A stretch of 55,475 nucleotides of DNA from an uncultured Algibacter sp. (GTDB lineage: Bacteria; Bacteroidota; Bacteroidia; Flavobacteriales; Flavobacteriaceae). The stretch covers positions 1 through 55,475 of the forward strand of contig CALKXS010000098.1 in the NCBI GenBank assembly GCA_938003745.1. The letters are read 5' to 3'. The notes under the pieces are model-generated. The model saw only the letters and a list, made by a program, of their open reading frames with translations, searched no databases and had not been told where the DNA came from. Position numbers and translations under genes: made by a program. Numbering within the stretch: the first letter of the stretch is position 1; every line of letters begins with the position of its first letter. Positions 34,655-43,973 of this stretch are shown piece after piece.

Positions 34655-35605
34655 ATGAACAACAGAAAATTAGATATTCCAGAAGTACAACAGATTCCAC
34701 AGTTTATGAAAATTATGGATGATTTAAGTGTTGGAAACAATCCATACTTAGTTGGAAGTGCCGGAACAGGAAAAACGACGATAGGCGAGAAAATAGCCTA
34801 TGCCATAAAAGGACGAGCAGAAAATGATGGGCAGGAATTACCATTTACCATTGTGAACTGCAACCAATGGACTTCGCCTATAGATATTAAAGGTGGGCAA
34901 ACCATTTCAGGTTACAAAGAAGGTGCTCTCATTGAAGCTTGGCGCGATGGAAAAGTTTTAATCCTGGACGAAATGCCAAAACTTGATGCTAATACCGCAG
35001 GTTTATTAAATGATGCTTTGGCAAAAAGCGCTCGTGAAGATGCTATTATTTTTAATGGAAATAACGAACCGATTAAGAAACATAGAAACTTTGGTTGTAT
35101 AGCTACTGGTAACGTCATCGGTAAAGGCGCAAGCGGAAACTATGTTGGGAATAACAAACAAGATGCCTCTTTGCTTGACCGTTTTAGCGGTTGTATTTAC
35201 CGTATTGGTTTTAATGAAACTTTAGAGCGTCAACTCGTTTATCCCGCAGTTGTGGATATCTGTTTGACTATTCGTAAATCTATTCTCAAATATGAAGGAA
35301 AAGAAGCTGGAGACGACGATACGGAAGATATTATGACACTTCGTACAATGCTCAACTTTGAACGCGCCTACGAGCTTGAAATGAAGCGCGAGACGGGAAT
35401 GAAAGATGAGTTTGGAAAGACCTATCGCAAAATGCCAAATGGTAAAACACTCAAAGATGCTCTACACAGTTATTTCATTGCAATGACAAAGGAAAAAGCA
35501 GAACACATCAAGACAGAAATCAACTTGGAAGGTTTTTTAAATTCTTATAAGAGTAGTGGGATGAAACAGGCTTTTATTACAGAGTTTAAGAGGCGGATTG
35601 GGTAG
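34655..35605 (+). CDS. CobS/MoxR-type AAA+ ATPase
   Basis: A 316-aa AAA+ protein. Walker A GSAGTGKTTIGEK near residue 36, Walker B VLILDEMPKLD near 105, sensor 1 CIATGNVIGK near 150, and arginine-finger region DASLLDRFSG. The arrangement resembles CobS-like ATPases that work with a partner to remodel protein complexes. The partner expected next to it would be the backbone protein at 46904, now separated by the inserted restriction operon. Its end is one base from the end of the convergent 365-aa gene. Confidence 0.85.
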   Translation: MNNRKLDIPEVQQIPQFMKIMDDLSVGNNPYLVGSAGTGKTTIGEKIAYAIKGRAENDGQELPFTIVNCNQWTSPIDIKGGQTISGYKEGALIEAWRDGKVLILDEMPKLDANTAGLLNDALAKSAREDAIIFNGNNEPIKKHRNFGCIATGNVIGKGASGNYVGNNKQDASLLDRFSGCIYRIGFNETLERQLVYPAVVDICLTIRKSILKYEGKEAGDDDTEDIMTLRTMLNFERAYELEMKRETGMKDEFGKTYRKMPNGKTLKDALHSYFIAMTKEKAEHIKTEINLEGFLNSYKSSGMKQAFITEFKRRIG

Positions 35606-35606
35606 T

Positions 35607-36704
35607 TTATTTAAGTTTTATTGCCTTAAAAACTGAGATAGTAGATGTCTCATCAATTGTTACGTCCTTAAACCAATCTGTAAAAGGGGAAATCAACCCT
35701 AACGACGCTCCAATTTTCATTAACGCTGGATTTAAAGTCGCAATGCCGCCAACAATCGAAACAACAGCTGCAGTTGTAGTGCTAACCTTCCCTATTTTTT
35801 TAACTCCATTGACGGTTTTCACTTCCTTACTTTTTTTTACAAAATCATCTACATCATCAATAATATTTTTGATATTGTACTCAGCATCACTTTTGCCACC
35901 TCTTGTTATTCTAGATAGATAATCTTGATAAAAACCTTTCTCACTTTCAACAATGTGCGCATATTCTATCAATGGTATTCTCGTGTCGACCTGAAAGTTA
36001 GTGTTTGAAAGTATTTTTTCGGATAATAATGAACTCAGAAGTTTATTATAAATATTTTGAGCCTCACTTAAATTTTGTTCAAATAGCACCTGTGCATCAT
36101 TATTGACAATGTGGTTATAATGTTGATTTGATTCAGCGATTGTGTAAGGGTTGAGATTAAGTTCGTCTGTAATAGACAATATATTTATAAGAGATATAGT
36201 AGAAGTATTTACCATAGACGTCTTTATCACCTTTTTAATCAGCTTCTTTGATTTCTTATGCCAAGTAAAAGGGTTTGGAATGATTACAAATTTACCAGCT
36301 TTAGCTAAATCTAAAGCAAGTACTAAATTTTTACACAAGTCTCCTACTCTAAGTATTTCTGAGGACCTTACTTCCTGTTTACAAAGAATACGTTCATATA
36401 TGTAATCAATAACCACTACACGATCACCTAAAAGATATCCTGTTCTTAATGAAAGTTCAAAATCATTAACTAGACCGAAAAGTGCGTTCTGTATTAGTGC
36501 ATCTTTTTTCTCTTTTAATATTTTGATAGCTGTTTCAGAGTCTTCCCAAATCTCATCTAAGTCACCTTTGAGGTTTCTAAAATTCTCAACAGTTGTTGTG
36601 TCAGGAAAAAATTGAACAGAGCCATCAATTAACCTTATATCAAGGTTTATTAAAATAGCTTCGATGTACCTAATTGTAAAATGATTGTAGTTGTTAGAAG
36701 CCAA
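35607..36704 (-). CDS. Unknown protein, 365 aa, last gene of the restriction-linked cluster
   Basis: No recognised family. The first 300 residues are helical and charged, and a hydrophobic, Ala/Gly/Ser/Thr-rich stretch (about 308-345, containing TTTAAVVSIVGGIATLNPAL) could insert into a membrane. Its start overlaps the end of the 183-aa gene by 11 bases, so they are coupled. A position at the end of a defence operon and a C-terminal hydrophobic patch are compatible with a membrane-acting effector; this is inference. Confidence 0.6.
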   Translation of the reverse strand: MASNNYNHFTIRYIEAILINLDIRLIDGSVQFFPDTTTVENFRNLKGDLDEIWEDSETAIKILKEKKDALIQNALFGLVNDFELSLRTGYLLGDRVVVIDYIYERILCKQEVRSSEILRVGDLCKNLVLALDLAKAGKFVIIPNPFTWHKKSKKLIKKVIKTSMVNTSTISLINILSITDELNLNPYTIAESNQHYNHIVNNDAQVLFEQNLSEAQNIYNKLLSSLLSEKILSNTNFQVDTRIPLIEYAHIVESEKGFYQDYLSRITRGGKSDAEYNIKNIIDDVDDFVKKSKEVKTVNGVKKIGKVSTTTAAVVSIVGGIATLNPALMKIGASLGLISPFTDWFKDVTIDETSTISVFKAIKLK

Positions 36705-37245
36705 AATAATATGTGCATTTAGTTTTAATCAAAGTCTTTAATTCTTTTTTCAATATCTCGTGCTTTGTGTAGTTTGCTCTCAAATGCTTTTTGATGATTT
36801 TCCATCTATCAAAATTTTTCGTCTGTGCTCTGATCACACAACCAATAGCAGCCACTCCCATTTCATCAATATTAAAATTATCTTTATTTCTATTAGCATA
36901 TAGATAAATGAGCCTAAATAGTACCTTCTTCGGAACAAGATTATCACACATTTTACCAAAATATAGCATATCACCGCCAATTAGAACACCTTCTTCTTCA
37001 TCTAGAACTGTATAGACGTGTCTCCAGAAAGCTTTATGACTAATATCCCACAGGTAGTCTATATAATCGCATATATAATCTTCTTCAAATCTCCGATGAT
37101 TTACTTTTACATATATTTCATCTGGAGTTAGACTTTCTACAACATTCCTGGCTACATCTGGTTGCAGTTCTTCGAGTGCTAAGTGGAAATTTTCAGTACC
37201 TCTTTCTTCTAGGAGTTTCTTTTTTAATTTATTAGTGTTTTCCAT
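36694..37245 (-). CDS. Unknown protein, 183 aa, restriction-linked cluster
   Basis: Helical, cytoplasmic, with a conserved-looking core (DYICDYIDYLWDISHKAFWR; GVAAIGCVIRAQTKNFDRWK). Three bases separate it from the DUF3800 gene and it overlaps the 365-aa gene. The family was not recognised. Lower GC than the adjacent hsd genes. Confidence 0.6.
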   Translation of the reverse strand: MENTNKLKKKLLEERGTENFHLALEELQPDVARNVVESLTPDEIYVKVNHRRFEEDYICDYIDYLWDISHKAFWRHVYTVLDEEEGVLIGGDMLYFGKMCDNLVPKKVLFRLIYLYANRNKDNFNIDEMGVAAIGCVIRAQTKNFDRWKIIKKHLRANYTKHEILKKELKTLIKTKCTYYFGF

Positions 37246-37248
37246 ATT

Positions 37249-38391
37249 CTATTTGAAATTTAAAGCTAATTCTTCTAAATGCTCCGCTTTTAATATTTCA
37301 CTTATAGGGCTTGTCCAATGTACAAATCCCTGATTTCTATTTCTTGAGTTTGATATCAATTGGAAATAAAGTCTTAGATTTTCTTTTTGAATAGCATTCA
37401 TTTGCTCAAATTCTATGCTAATTTCTTCTATCGTATTGGAAATAATGAAATTAGATAACTTACCACAAAGACCTACAAACACATCAGATAATTGGATAAG
37501 AATTGAATCCTGAGATTTCACAAAGGAAAACTTGTTAAGTTCTTGAGTCTTGTAAAGCAGTTTATGTTTATTGATTTTTTCTTCTACAACTTTCTCCTCA
37601 TCGAAAGTGTGGGTAGCTTTATTGAAAAGATAAATTGGTCTAAGATAAAAGTGAGAGAAGTCTTTTATAAGTTCTAAGTCCTCTTCATCTTGTATAAAAA
37701 CTAACTTTTTGGAGTTATCTACTGCTGTTTTAAAAATTGTTAGATATTCTGAAAACTTAGCATCATCCATATATGGTTTGGTGATATTAATCAACTCAAT
37801 AGCAAAAGCCTTTAAATCTTTTTCTTTAATATTGGGATATCCATAACTAAAAAAAATAGCCTGAGTTGTTAATATTTCTTTCCTTATAATTTGATAAATA
37901 GCATCCTTTAGTTCAGTAATAAATTGTGGACCTCGATCGAAAATTGTTTTATGATTCATAATGGCTGAATCAACAATATCTACAATGCCAAAATATAAAA
38001 TATTTAAAGAAGAAAAGTGAACATCAAATTCACAATCAGTAATAAATTCAAGGTATAATTTTAGCTTTTGTGACTTTATACAGTCTGCGAAAGAACCGCT
38101 GGCAATATGTTTAAATTTTAGCTCATTTACAGTAGCTTGAAGTTTTAATGATTTTCTAAACTCTTCAAATTCAATAAGTTCTTCATTATCGACAAGACCA
38201 CCCAATACAAAGTTGCTTTCAATCGAAACATTAAACTCTTCTTGGGTAATGTAAACCTTTCCGAAGTTATTAGTCTCATCATAATAGAAATGGCAGGATT
38301 CATCAAAATTAACGTGCGGTGCCCCCATAATAGTTGCCTCCCTAATTTTTTCAGTTTCAAAATCTGTAGTTGGTTGTTCTTCAGTTTTCAT
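37249..38391 (-). CDS. DUF3800 domain protein, 380 aa
   Basis: DUF3800 proteins have an RNase H-like fold and often sit in mobile elements and defence islands. Here the defining N-terminal acidic motif is CHFYYDETNNFG (Asp-Glu near residue 34), followed by NFVLGGLVDNEELIEFEEF and an ELKFKHIASG strand. The family's C-terminal Asp is probably in LIQLSDVFVGLCGK near 310. It is longer than typical members (about 200-280 aa). It lies four bases after the HhH-like gene. Confidence 0.7.
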   Translation of the reverse strand: MKTEEQPTTDFETEKIREATIMGAPHVNFDESCHFYYDETNNFGKVYITQEEFNVSIESNFVLGGLVDNEELIEFEEFRKSLKLQATVNELKFKHIASGSFADCIKSQKLKLYLEFITDCEFDVHFSSLNILYFGIVDIVDSAIMNHKTIFDRGPQFITELKDAIYQIIRKEILTTQAIFFSYGYPNIKEKDLKAFAIELINITKPYMDDAKFSEYLTIFKTAVDNSKKLVFIQDEEDLELIKDFSHFYLRPIYLFNKATHTFDEEKVVEEKINKHKLLYKTQELNKFSFVKSQDSILIQLSDVFVGLCGKLSNFIISNTIEEISIEFEQMNAIQKENLRLYFQLISNSRNRNQGFVHWTSPISEILKAEHLEELALNFK

Positions 38392-38395
38392 AAAG

Positions 38396-39148
38396 TTAGT
38401 TTTCTATAAGTGATAGGAATTTAGCGCTTTTCGACTCAATCTTTAAAATCAGATCAGCATTCTTATCCGTCTCAAGCAAAGCCCAATACTTCTGTTCATT
38501 CCAAACAAACTCACGATCTAAACCAGAACCTTTTTGAGATATAAAACCCCAAAACCAAAGATCATCCCAGATTTCCATTTCTTCTGAAGAATACTGAGCT
38601 TGTAAATACTTATTGATTTTATCAAAATTCCATTTAACCTCTGGATTCAACTTGTGAAATATGGCTTCGATAACTGCATCTACTGGAAGATATATTTTTT
38701 CATTGATATCAATTTTCTTTGGTGCATCATCCCAAATTCTAAACGCGCTATCGTATTTGTCATTATGGAGATGATAGATTGTTTTAGTAAATAAAGCAGA
38801 TGTTTTTTTACCCCATCCATTTTGGCTAATCATTGCTTTATACAACGTTTCGTAATTACTTGACTCAATTTCTTTATTTGCTAATAGTTCGACAAATGAA
38901 TTAAAAGTATTAAGACTCTTTCTATTAAAATATATTTTCTGAAAAAAAGTTGAGAGCTTATTTAGATTGGGTTGGCTTTGCGTGTTCGCTATATGATGTA
39001 ACAAAGAATAAACTTTATCATTTAAAGTTTCAAACGGCTCTAAAAAGGTTTTGTAAGATTTTGATTGTACTCGATGGTTGTAATCTCTGTTATCTTGAAG
39101 AAAAATAAATAATCTATTTAGTGAATCTTGTAATGTATTATTTGTCAT
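38396..39148 (-). CDS. Divergent HhH-GPD-like protein (putative DNA glycosylase fold)
   Basis: Within this 250-aa protein three segments fall in the order of a helix-hairpin-helix GPD domain: NGWGKKTSALFTKTI (110-124, like the HhH of EndoIII/OGG), LPVDAVIEAIF (154-164, matching the xVDTHV strand with Asp157 at the catalytic position) and WDDLWFWGFISQKG (194-207, like the W/H-x-LxLHG helix). No catalytic Lys or iron-sulfur cysteines are seen. This similarity was judged by eye; a base-excision or base-sensing role is a hypothesis. It is co-transcribed with a nuclease-like gene upstream and a DUF3800 gene downstream. Confidence 0.5.
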   Translation of the reverse strand: MTNNTLQDSLNRLFIFLQDNRDYNHRVQSKSYKTFLEPFETLNDKVYSLLHHIANTQSQPNLNKLSTFFQKIYFNRKSLNTFNSFVELLANKEIESSNYETLYKAMISQNGWGKKTSALFTKTIYHLHNDKYDSAFRIWDDAPKKIDINEKIYLPVDAVIEAIFHKLNPEVKWNFDKINKYLQAQYSSEEMEIWDDLWFWGFISQKGSGLDREFVWNEQKYWALLETDKNADLILKIESKSAKFLSLIEN

Positions 39149-39157
39149 CTTATATTT

Positions 39158-39571
39158 TTATGCTTCAAGTTCTACAGTTCCATCTGCTCTGACCCAATAA
39201 TGAATAATTCCTATTTTATTTAATTCTGGTACAATACCACCTATTGCTTTTCTTATCTGTTCGTCTTCTGGATGGGCGATTGCTATAATTGCATCAGGAT
39301 AAGACACTTTTGTTTCTAAGCATTTAATAATAGCTTTTCCTAAATGAGTTTTGATTTGTCCTGAGTTGAAAAAATCTCTTCTTTTAGTTGGGGAATCTTT
39401 GTGGGCTTTGGCTCCCTTAACCTCAATAAGTAGTTTATCATTTCCTTTATTTGCAACAATGTCATATCCTCTAGTTTGCCCCAAGCAGTAACTTTCAATC
39501 ACGTATCCTTGGTTTTCTAAATATGGCATTAATAGCTCTATAGTTTTGTTTTCAGTTAGTTTGCCTGTCAT
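39158..39571 (-). CDS. PD-(D/E)XK-like nuclease, 137 aa
   Basis: Compact restriction-endonuclease-like fold: N-terminal helix with Glu (TENKTIELLMPYL), GYDIVANKGNDKLLIEVKG giving Asp37 ... Glu50-Val-Lys52 as catalytic residues, then a helix and a strand (YPDAIIAIAHPED). Forty bases separate it from the end of hsdR, so it is probably the first of five extra genes on the same transcript. It may be a stand-alone nuclease of that module. Confidence 0.7.
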   Translation of the reverse strand: MTGKLTENKTIELLMPYLENQGYVIESYCLGQTRGYDIVANKGNDKLLIEVKGAKAHKDSPTKRRDFFNSGQIKTHLGKAIIKCLETKVSYPDAIIAIAHPEDEQIRKAIGGIVPELNKIGIIHYWVRADGTVELEA

Positions 39572-39610
39572 TCGTTCTTAATACTTTATTGATTATTAAG
39601 CCAAAGGATT

Positions 39611-42600
39611 TTAAATCTCAAATCCTCCTTCCAGAATAAACTTCTGTAATAGACTATCTACCTTAATGTTTACCTTAAACGCTGGTATAGCAGTACCTTC
39701 AGTCTCTTCAAAGTGAACTTTTGCTTTATCTTTATCTACGGTTTCTTTTAAGTCAGAAAAACGTCCGTACTCATCTATATTTTTCTCGGTGCGTCCAGAG
39801 TCCATCATTTCGCGTAAGCGTGTTTCGTCTAATCCTAAAACGGTAGCCACTTTTTTAATCTGATCGTTCTTTGCATTATACTGGTAGATGGTTATGTAGT
39901 CTTTAAGTGTTTTACCTGCTTCTAATTGTGCATTACCGCGTTGTACATCGTGCAAAAACAAGTTAGCGTACTTCTGTTGCTCCTGTGTTAAGCTTGCAAA
40001 GGATTTATGTAATTCATTTAGAGTTTGCTGAAGCTCTTCTTTACTAACGTCTTTACTTTGCAGTTTTTTGAGGTACTTCTCAAAACGTGAGTTCATATAA
40101 TCTGCATCGATCTTACCGGTGTCTATTTCTGTAAGATGTCCATTGATTTCATAAGGCGAACTAAAATCACCACCGCCACCTATGCCTAAAAGTTCCTTGT
40201 ATCTTAGTACAAGAATCAAGTAGGTGTCTTCGTCCATTGCAAGTTGAATCACTTTCCTGTCTTTGCCTTTCCCAAAAATATATTCTAATGTATTCCAGGT
40301 AAAGCCCTGTACTCTTGCAGCTTCCATAAAAGTATTAAACTCATTAAACAGCTTAGCAAAACGACCGCGTTCCGATAAATCATCTGGTAGCTTTTCAAAG
40401 TTGGAAACACCTGCGCTTTCAAATAGCTCTTCTATTTCAGAATAGGTAGCATTCATTACACTAAGATTAAAATCTAAGTGCTGCACAAATAGCCCAATTG
40501 CCTTATCTCCAGAATACAATTTAATTGCCGAATTAATATTACGGTGCATCGTATGTGGTCTGCGGTAATAACGGATGGTACCGTGTGGCTTATCTGGTCC
40601 AAAAAGACGGTTTGTGCGTGAGAAGGCTTGTATAATATTTTCATACTGCATACGCTTATCCATATATAGCGTGTTTACCCATTTGCTATCAAAACCTGTT
40701 AGCATTTGATCTACCACAATCATTATGTCCAACTGTTTTTCGGGCGCTGTTTCTATACGTTGATAAGGTTGTTTATGAGACATTCTCGAAGCAATGTCCT
40801 TTTTCATTTTACCAAAGGTGGGCAATTTAAAGTCCTGGGCATAACGCTCGTTGTAGTCTTCGATAATTTCTACGAGCGCCTCTTCTTTATATTCAGATCC
40901 ACCGTCATTATCTATAGTAGGATCAAACAATGCTGTGATTTTTAAATGTGGCGCAGCCGCTTTTAAAGCACGATAATAGGTAATTGCCATCGGAATACTA
41001 CTTGTAGCAAATATCGCGTGAAACTTACTGTTCTGGCTCAACACTAACCAGTTGTCCAAAATATCTTCTATAACTAAATTATAGTGCTGTGATCTATCGT
41101 ATTGCGACTCTGTAATGTGATCTTCTATACCTGTAATGTATTTACCTGAAGCATCATAAGCGCCTGCCATCTCCACATCATTCATATACTTTAGGAAGAT
41201 TTTCTTCTTTTTAGGTTCTGCAAGTGCTTCTTCTACGGTTTGTGCTTTTGCTTTTTCTAACGCTACCGCAGTACGCAAATCTTTATCTTTATATGTCAAG
41301 ACTTTGTAAGGGTCAAAGCCCAAAACATTTTTGTCACTAATACCGTCTCTAATCGTGTAACGGTGCAACTCGTTACCAAAAACGGTACTCGTGGTATTCA
41401 TTTTCTTTTGGTTCTCTTTCTCAATAGGTGTGCCTGTAAACCCAAAGAAAATAGCCCAAGGAAATGTTTCCTTTATCATAATCAACATATCGCCAAAGGT
41501 GCTACGATGCGCTTCATCTATAATAAAAACGATACGCTTGCTGTTCATTATTTTAATATCTGCTCCATTTGCGCCTTCTTCTTCATTAATCAAGCTCATC
41601 TTTTGGATAGAGGTTACGATAAGCGTATTAGCAGGATCACTACTTTTTAGTTTGGTAATCAATACACCTGTATTTTCAGTCGCTTGTACGTCTTCATCAT
41701 CATCAGAAAAAGCACGGTATTCTTTTAAGGATTGCGTACCTAACTCTATACGATCCATTAAGAAAATAACTTTATCTGCATCTTTTGAGCTGGCGATGAG
41801 CTGTGCGCTCTTAAAACTGGTCATTGTTTTACCAGAGCCTGTGGTGTGCCACACATAACCACCAAGTGCTTGTTTACTTTTCCAGTCGGTCTTTGCCACT
41901 TTATCGCTTATGGCATTTGCTGCATAATACTGATAACTACGCATTACTTTAAGTACGCCATCGCTACTATCTGGTACGGTATAAAATCCTATAAGCTGGT
42001 GAGCCATTGGTATAGAGAGTAAAGAGGTTGCGATATCACTCCAATTATTTATAGGCTCGTTATTAAAGTCTGCCCAAGTGAAATAAAAGTCTTTATTAAA
42101 TTTGCCGTCTGGACCAGGATTTGCAAAATATTTAGTTTGCGCGGGCTCCATAGCTACAAATACTTGCACCAGTGAAAACAGTCCAGAAAATTTACCAGCC
42201 TTAGCATATTTTTCTATTTGATTATAGGCTTGACTTACGGGTATATTACTGCGTTTAAGCTCTATATGTATGAGTGGCATCCCATTAATGAGTAGCATTA
42301 CATCGCCACGATGGTCGCCCAGAATGTCTTTCTTTTTATCAAATCTGGGTTGTTGTACGATTTGATACCTGCTTTGTCCTGCTGCGATCTCGTGACGGTC
42401 ATAGATTTTTAAACTTACTTCTTTACCAAAATGTAAGGAGTCCTTTTGATTATCGCGTGTGATGGTTACTGTTTTACCATTTATAAAACCGTTTAATCGT
42501 AATGGTGTGCGCAACTCATTAATTTGCTCCAGTATTTGTTGCATCTCGCCACTGGTTAATGGGTGGTCGTTCAACCTATCAATATCGCGGTTGTTCTCAA

Positions 42601-42736
42601 AAAGGATGCTTGCCCAATTATCCAGCAAGTCTTTTTCTGTTGGATTTTTTATCACTTCACTTTCCCAACCCTTATGCGATAGCGCCTCAATTAAAGCAGC
42701 TTCAAAATCTTTTTCTTTATGAAATATGGTGGTCAT
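39611..42736 (-). CDS. hsdR: Type I restriction enzyme, R subunit
   Basis: A 1,041-aa motor and nuclease subunit. The N-terminal nuclease has the GDVMLLING ... IHIELKRSN core (Asp and Glu-x-Lys near residues 143-160). The SF2 motor has Walker A WHTTGSGKTMTS near 295, FIIDEAHRS, the GFTGTPIE motif and QAFSRTNR. The C-terminus is the helical domain that contacts the methylase. It needs HsdM and HsdS and cuts unmodified DNA far from its target. Twelve bases separate it from hsdS. Confidence 0.95.
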   Translation of the reverse strand: MTTIFHKEKDFEAALIEALSHKGWESEVIKNPTEKDLLDNWASILFENNRDIDRLNDHPLTSGEMQQILEQINELRTPLRLNGFINGKTVTITRDNQKDSLHFGKEVSLKIYDRHEIAAGQSRYQIVQQPRFDKKKDILGDHRGDVMLLINGMPLIHIELKRSNIPVSQAYNQIEKYAKAGKFSGLFSLVQVFVAMEPAQTKYFANPGPDGKFNKDFYFTWADFNNEPINNWSDIATSLLSIPMAHQLIGFYTVPDSSDGVLKVMRSYQYYAANAISDKVAKTDWKSKQALGGYVWHTTGSGKTMTSFKSAQLIASSKDADKVIFLMDRIELGTQSLKEYRAFSDDDEDVQATENTGVLITKLKSSDPANTLIVTSIQKMSLINEEEGANGADIKIMNSKRIVFIIDEAHRSTFGDMLIMIKETFPWAIFFGFTGTPIEKENQKKMNTTSTVFGNELHRYTIRDGISDKNVLGFDPYKVLTYKDKDLRTAVALEKAKAQTVEEALAEPKKKKIFLKYMNDVEMAGAYDASGKYITGIEDHITESQYDRSQHYNLVIEDILDNWLVLSQNSKFHAIFATSSIPMAITYYRALKAAAPHLKITALFDPTIDNDGGSEYKEEALVEIIEDYNERYAQDFKLPTFGKMKKDIASRMSHKQPYQRIETAPEKQLDIMIVVDQMLTGFDSKWVNTLYMDKRMQYENIIQAFSRTNRLFGPDKPHGTIRYYRRPHTMHRNINSAIKLYSGDKAIGLFVQHLDFNLSVMNATYSEIEELFESAGVSNFEKLPDDLSERGRFAKLFNEFNTFMEAARVQGFTWNTLEYIFGKGKDRKVIQLAMDEDTYLILVLRYKELLGIGGGGDFSSPYEINGHLTEIDTGKIDADYMNSRFEKYLKKLQSKDVSKEELQQTLNELHKSFASLTQEQQKYANLFLHDVQRGNAQLEAGKTLKDYITIYQYNAKNDQIKKVATVLGLDETRLREMMDSGRTEKNIDEYGRFSDLKETVDKDKAKVHFEETEGTAIPAFKVNIKVDSLLQKFILEGGFEI

Positions 42737-42748
42737 ATACTGGTGGGA

Positions 42749-43972
42749 TTAATCTTGAGATACAAATAATTTACTCAAACAGGCTTTTTTGATTTGATTG
42801 AGTTTTTTGAGTTGCTCTTTATGGTTTGAAATAAGTGTATCTAAATTTTGAAAATAACTACCTATTTGTTCTTGCTCATTAGTTTTAGGAAACTTGAACA
42901 TCATTTTTTTAAAAACGCCTGTAGTTATTTGATTAATAGTTGCTCCTAGATTTTCTTCTATTTGTTTTTGAAATAATTGAGTACTTAATAACGCATTTAA
43001 AAAAGATGGAACTTCCGCACGGATACCAGTCATAAAAGCACCAATTACCGTATTTGGCATATCCTTTTTTACTTGTGCGTGCTTGCCTATCAGACGTCTT
43101 GAACCATTTCTAACTACCACAATAATATCGCCCTGTTCTACATAGGTGCAGTTTATGACACTTTCATCTACATAAACATTATCGGCATCTATAATCTCAT
43201 CATTTTTTACATTAGATGAGCGTAAGACCAATGTGTTTGCTTTACTATTTACATCTGATGGTGAATATGTTAATCCAGTAAAAAACATAATTTCTTCATC
43301 TAATGATGACTCATTCCATTCCCCATCAAACCCTTTGAAACGTATCTCTGGAACGCTTGCGCCTTCTTGCGGAAACATCTTGATGAGCATTGCTTTTTTA
43401 AGGTTGGTTAGTTTTTTGAGTTGGGTGTTGTGGTTTTTTATGGAGTTGTCTAGGTTTTGGAAGAGATTACTGATATCATTTTGTTCTGTTTCTTTAGGCT
43501 TAAAAAATGAGAAGTTTTCGACATTAGGTTTTGAAATGTTTTGAACTTTAGTACCAGCACCTCTTTCGCCAAAATAACTTTGATCTCTATTGATAACCAT
43601 TGATAGAAAAAAGCTGTTCACATCATCGTTTGGTCTTATTTCGGCAACACGTTGGTTTAAAACATATTTGTTTTCTTCTGGTATTATTGCTGTTACACCT
43701 AATAGACCTGGAGATTGTTCACTCAAAATCATCACAAGAGTGCCTTTATTTAGTGTATCAACTTCAATATCGATAAACTTACCTGAGCAGACTAAATTAC
43801 CTTTAACGTTTACAGACTTTAGGGTTATTAGTTCGTATTTTCCCGTATTCTTCACAAATTGCTCATAGCTGCCGCCATTAGAATAAGTTGATTGGCTTTT
43901 TAAGTCACTAATTTCCCAATCATCTGAATATCCACCAAACCGAATTTCAGGAACGTTTTTAATTTCTTCCAT
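42749..43972 (-). CDS. hsdS: Type I restriction enzyme, S subunit
   Basis: The 407-aa specificity subunit has two target-recognition domains, each ending in a conserved coiled-coil spacer: FQNLDNSIKNHNTQLKKL with NLKKAMLIKMFPQEG in the middle and FQNLDTLISNHKEQLKKL with QIKKACLSKLFVSQD at the end. This duplication defines an asymmetric bipartite target, not readable from sequence. One base separates it from hsdM. No second, silent hsdS fragment is seen in the window, so shuffling is not indicated. Confidence 0.93.
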   Translation of the reverse strand: MEEIKNVPEIRFGGYSDDWEISDLKSQSTYSNGGSYEQFVKNTGKYELITLKSVNVKGNLVCSGKFIDIEVDTLNKGTLVMILSEQSPGLLGVTAIIPEENKYVLNQRVAEIRPNDDVNSFFLSMVINRDQSYFGERGAGTKVQNISKPNVENFSFFKPKETEQNDISNLFQNLDNSIKNHNTQLKKLTNLKKAMLIKMFPQEGASVPEIRFKGFDGEWNESSLDEEIMFFTGLTYSPSDVNSKANTLVLRSSNVKNDEIIDADNVYVDESVINCTYVEQGDIIVVVRNGSRRLIGKHAQVKKDMPNTVIGAFMTGIRAEVPSFLNALLSTQLFQKQIEENLGATINQITTGVFKKMMFKFPKTNEQEQIGSYFQNLDTLISNHKEQLKKLNQIKKACLSKLFVSQD

Positions 43973-43973
43973 A

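Noticed and set aside
41391-41858. A 155-aa rightward ORF opposite hsdR
   Set aside because: Runs against a clear, motif-complete hsdR frame and has no family features.
42749-43972. Invertible or shuffling hsdS locus
   Set aside because: Only one hsdS, no partial copy, no nearby recombinase; the internal repeats are the normal spacer duplication.
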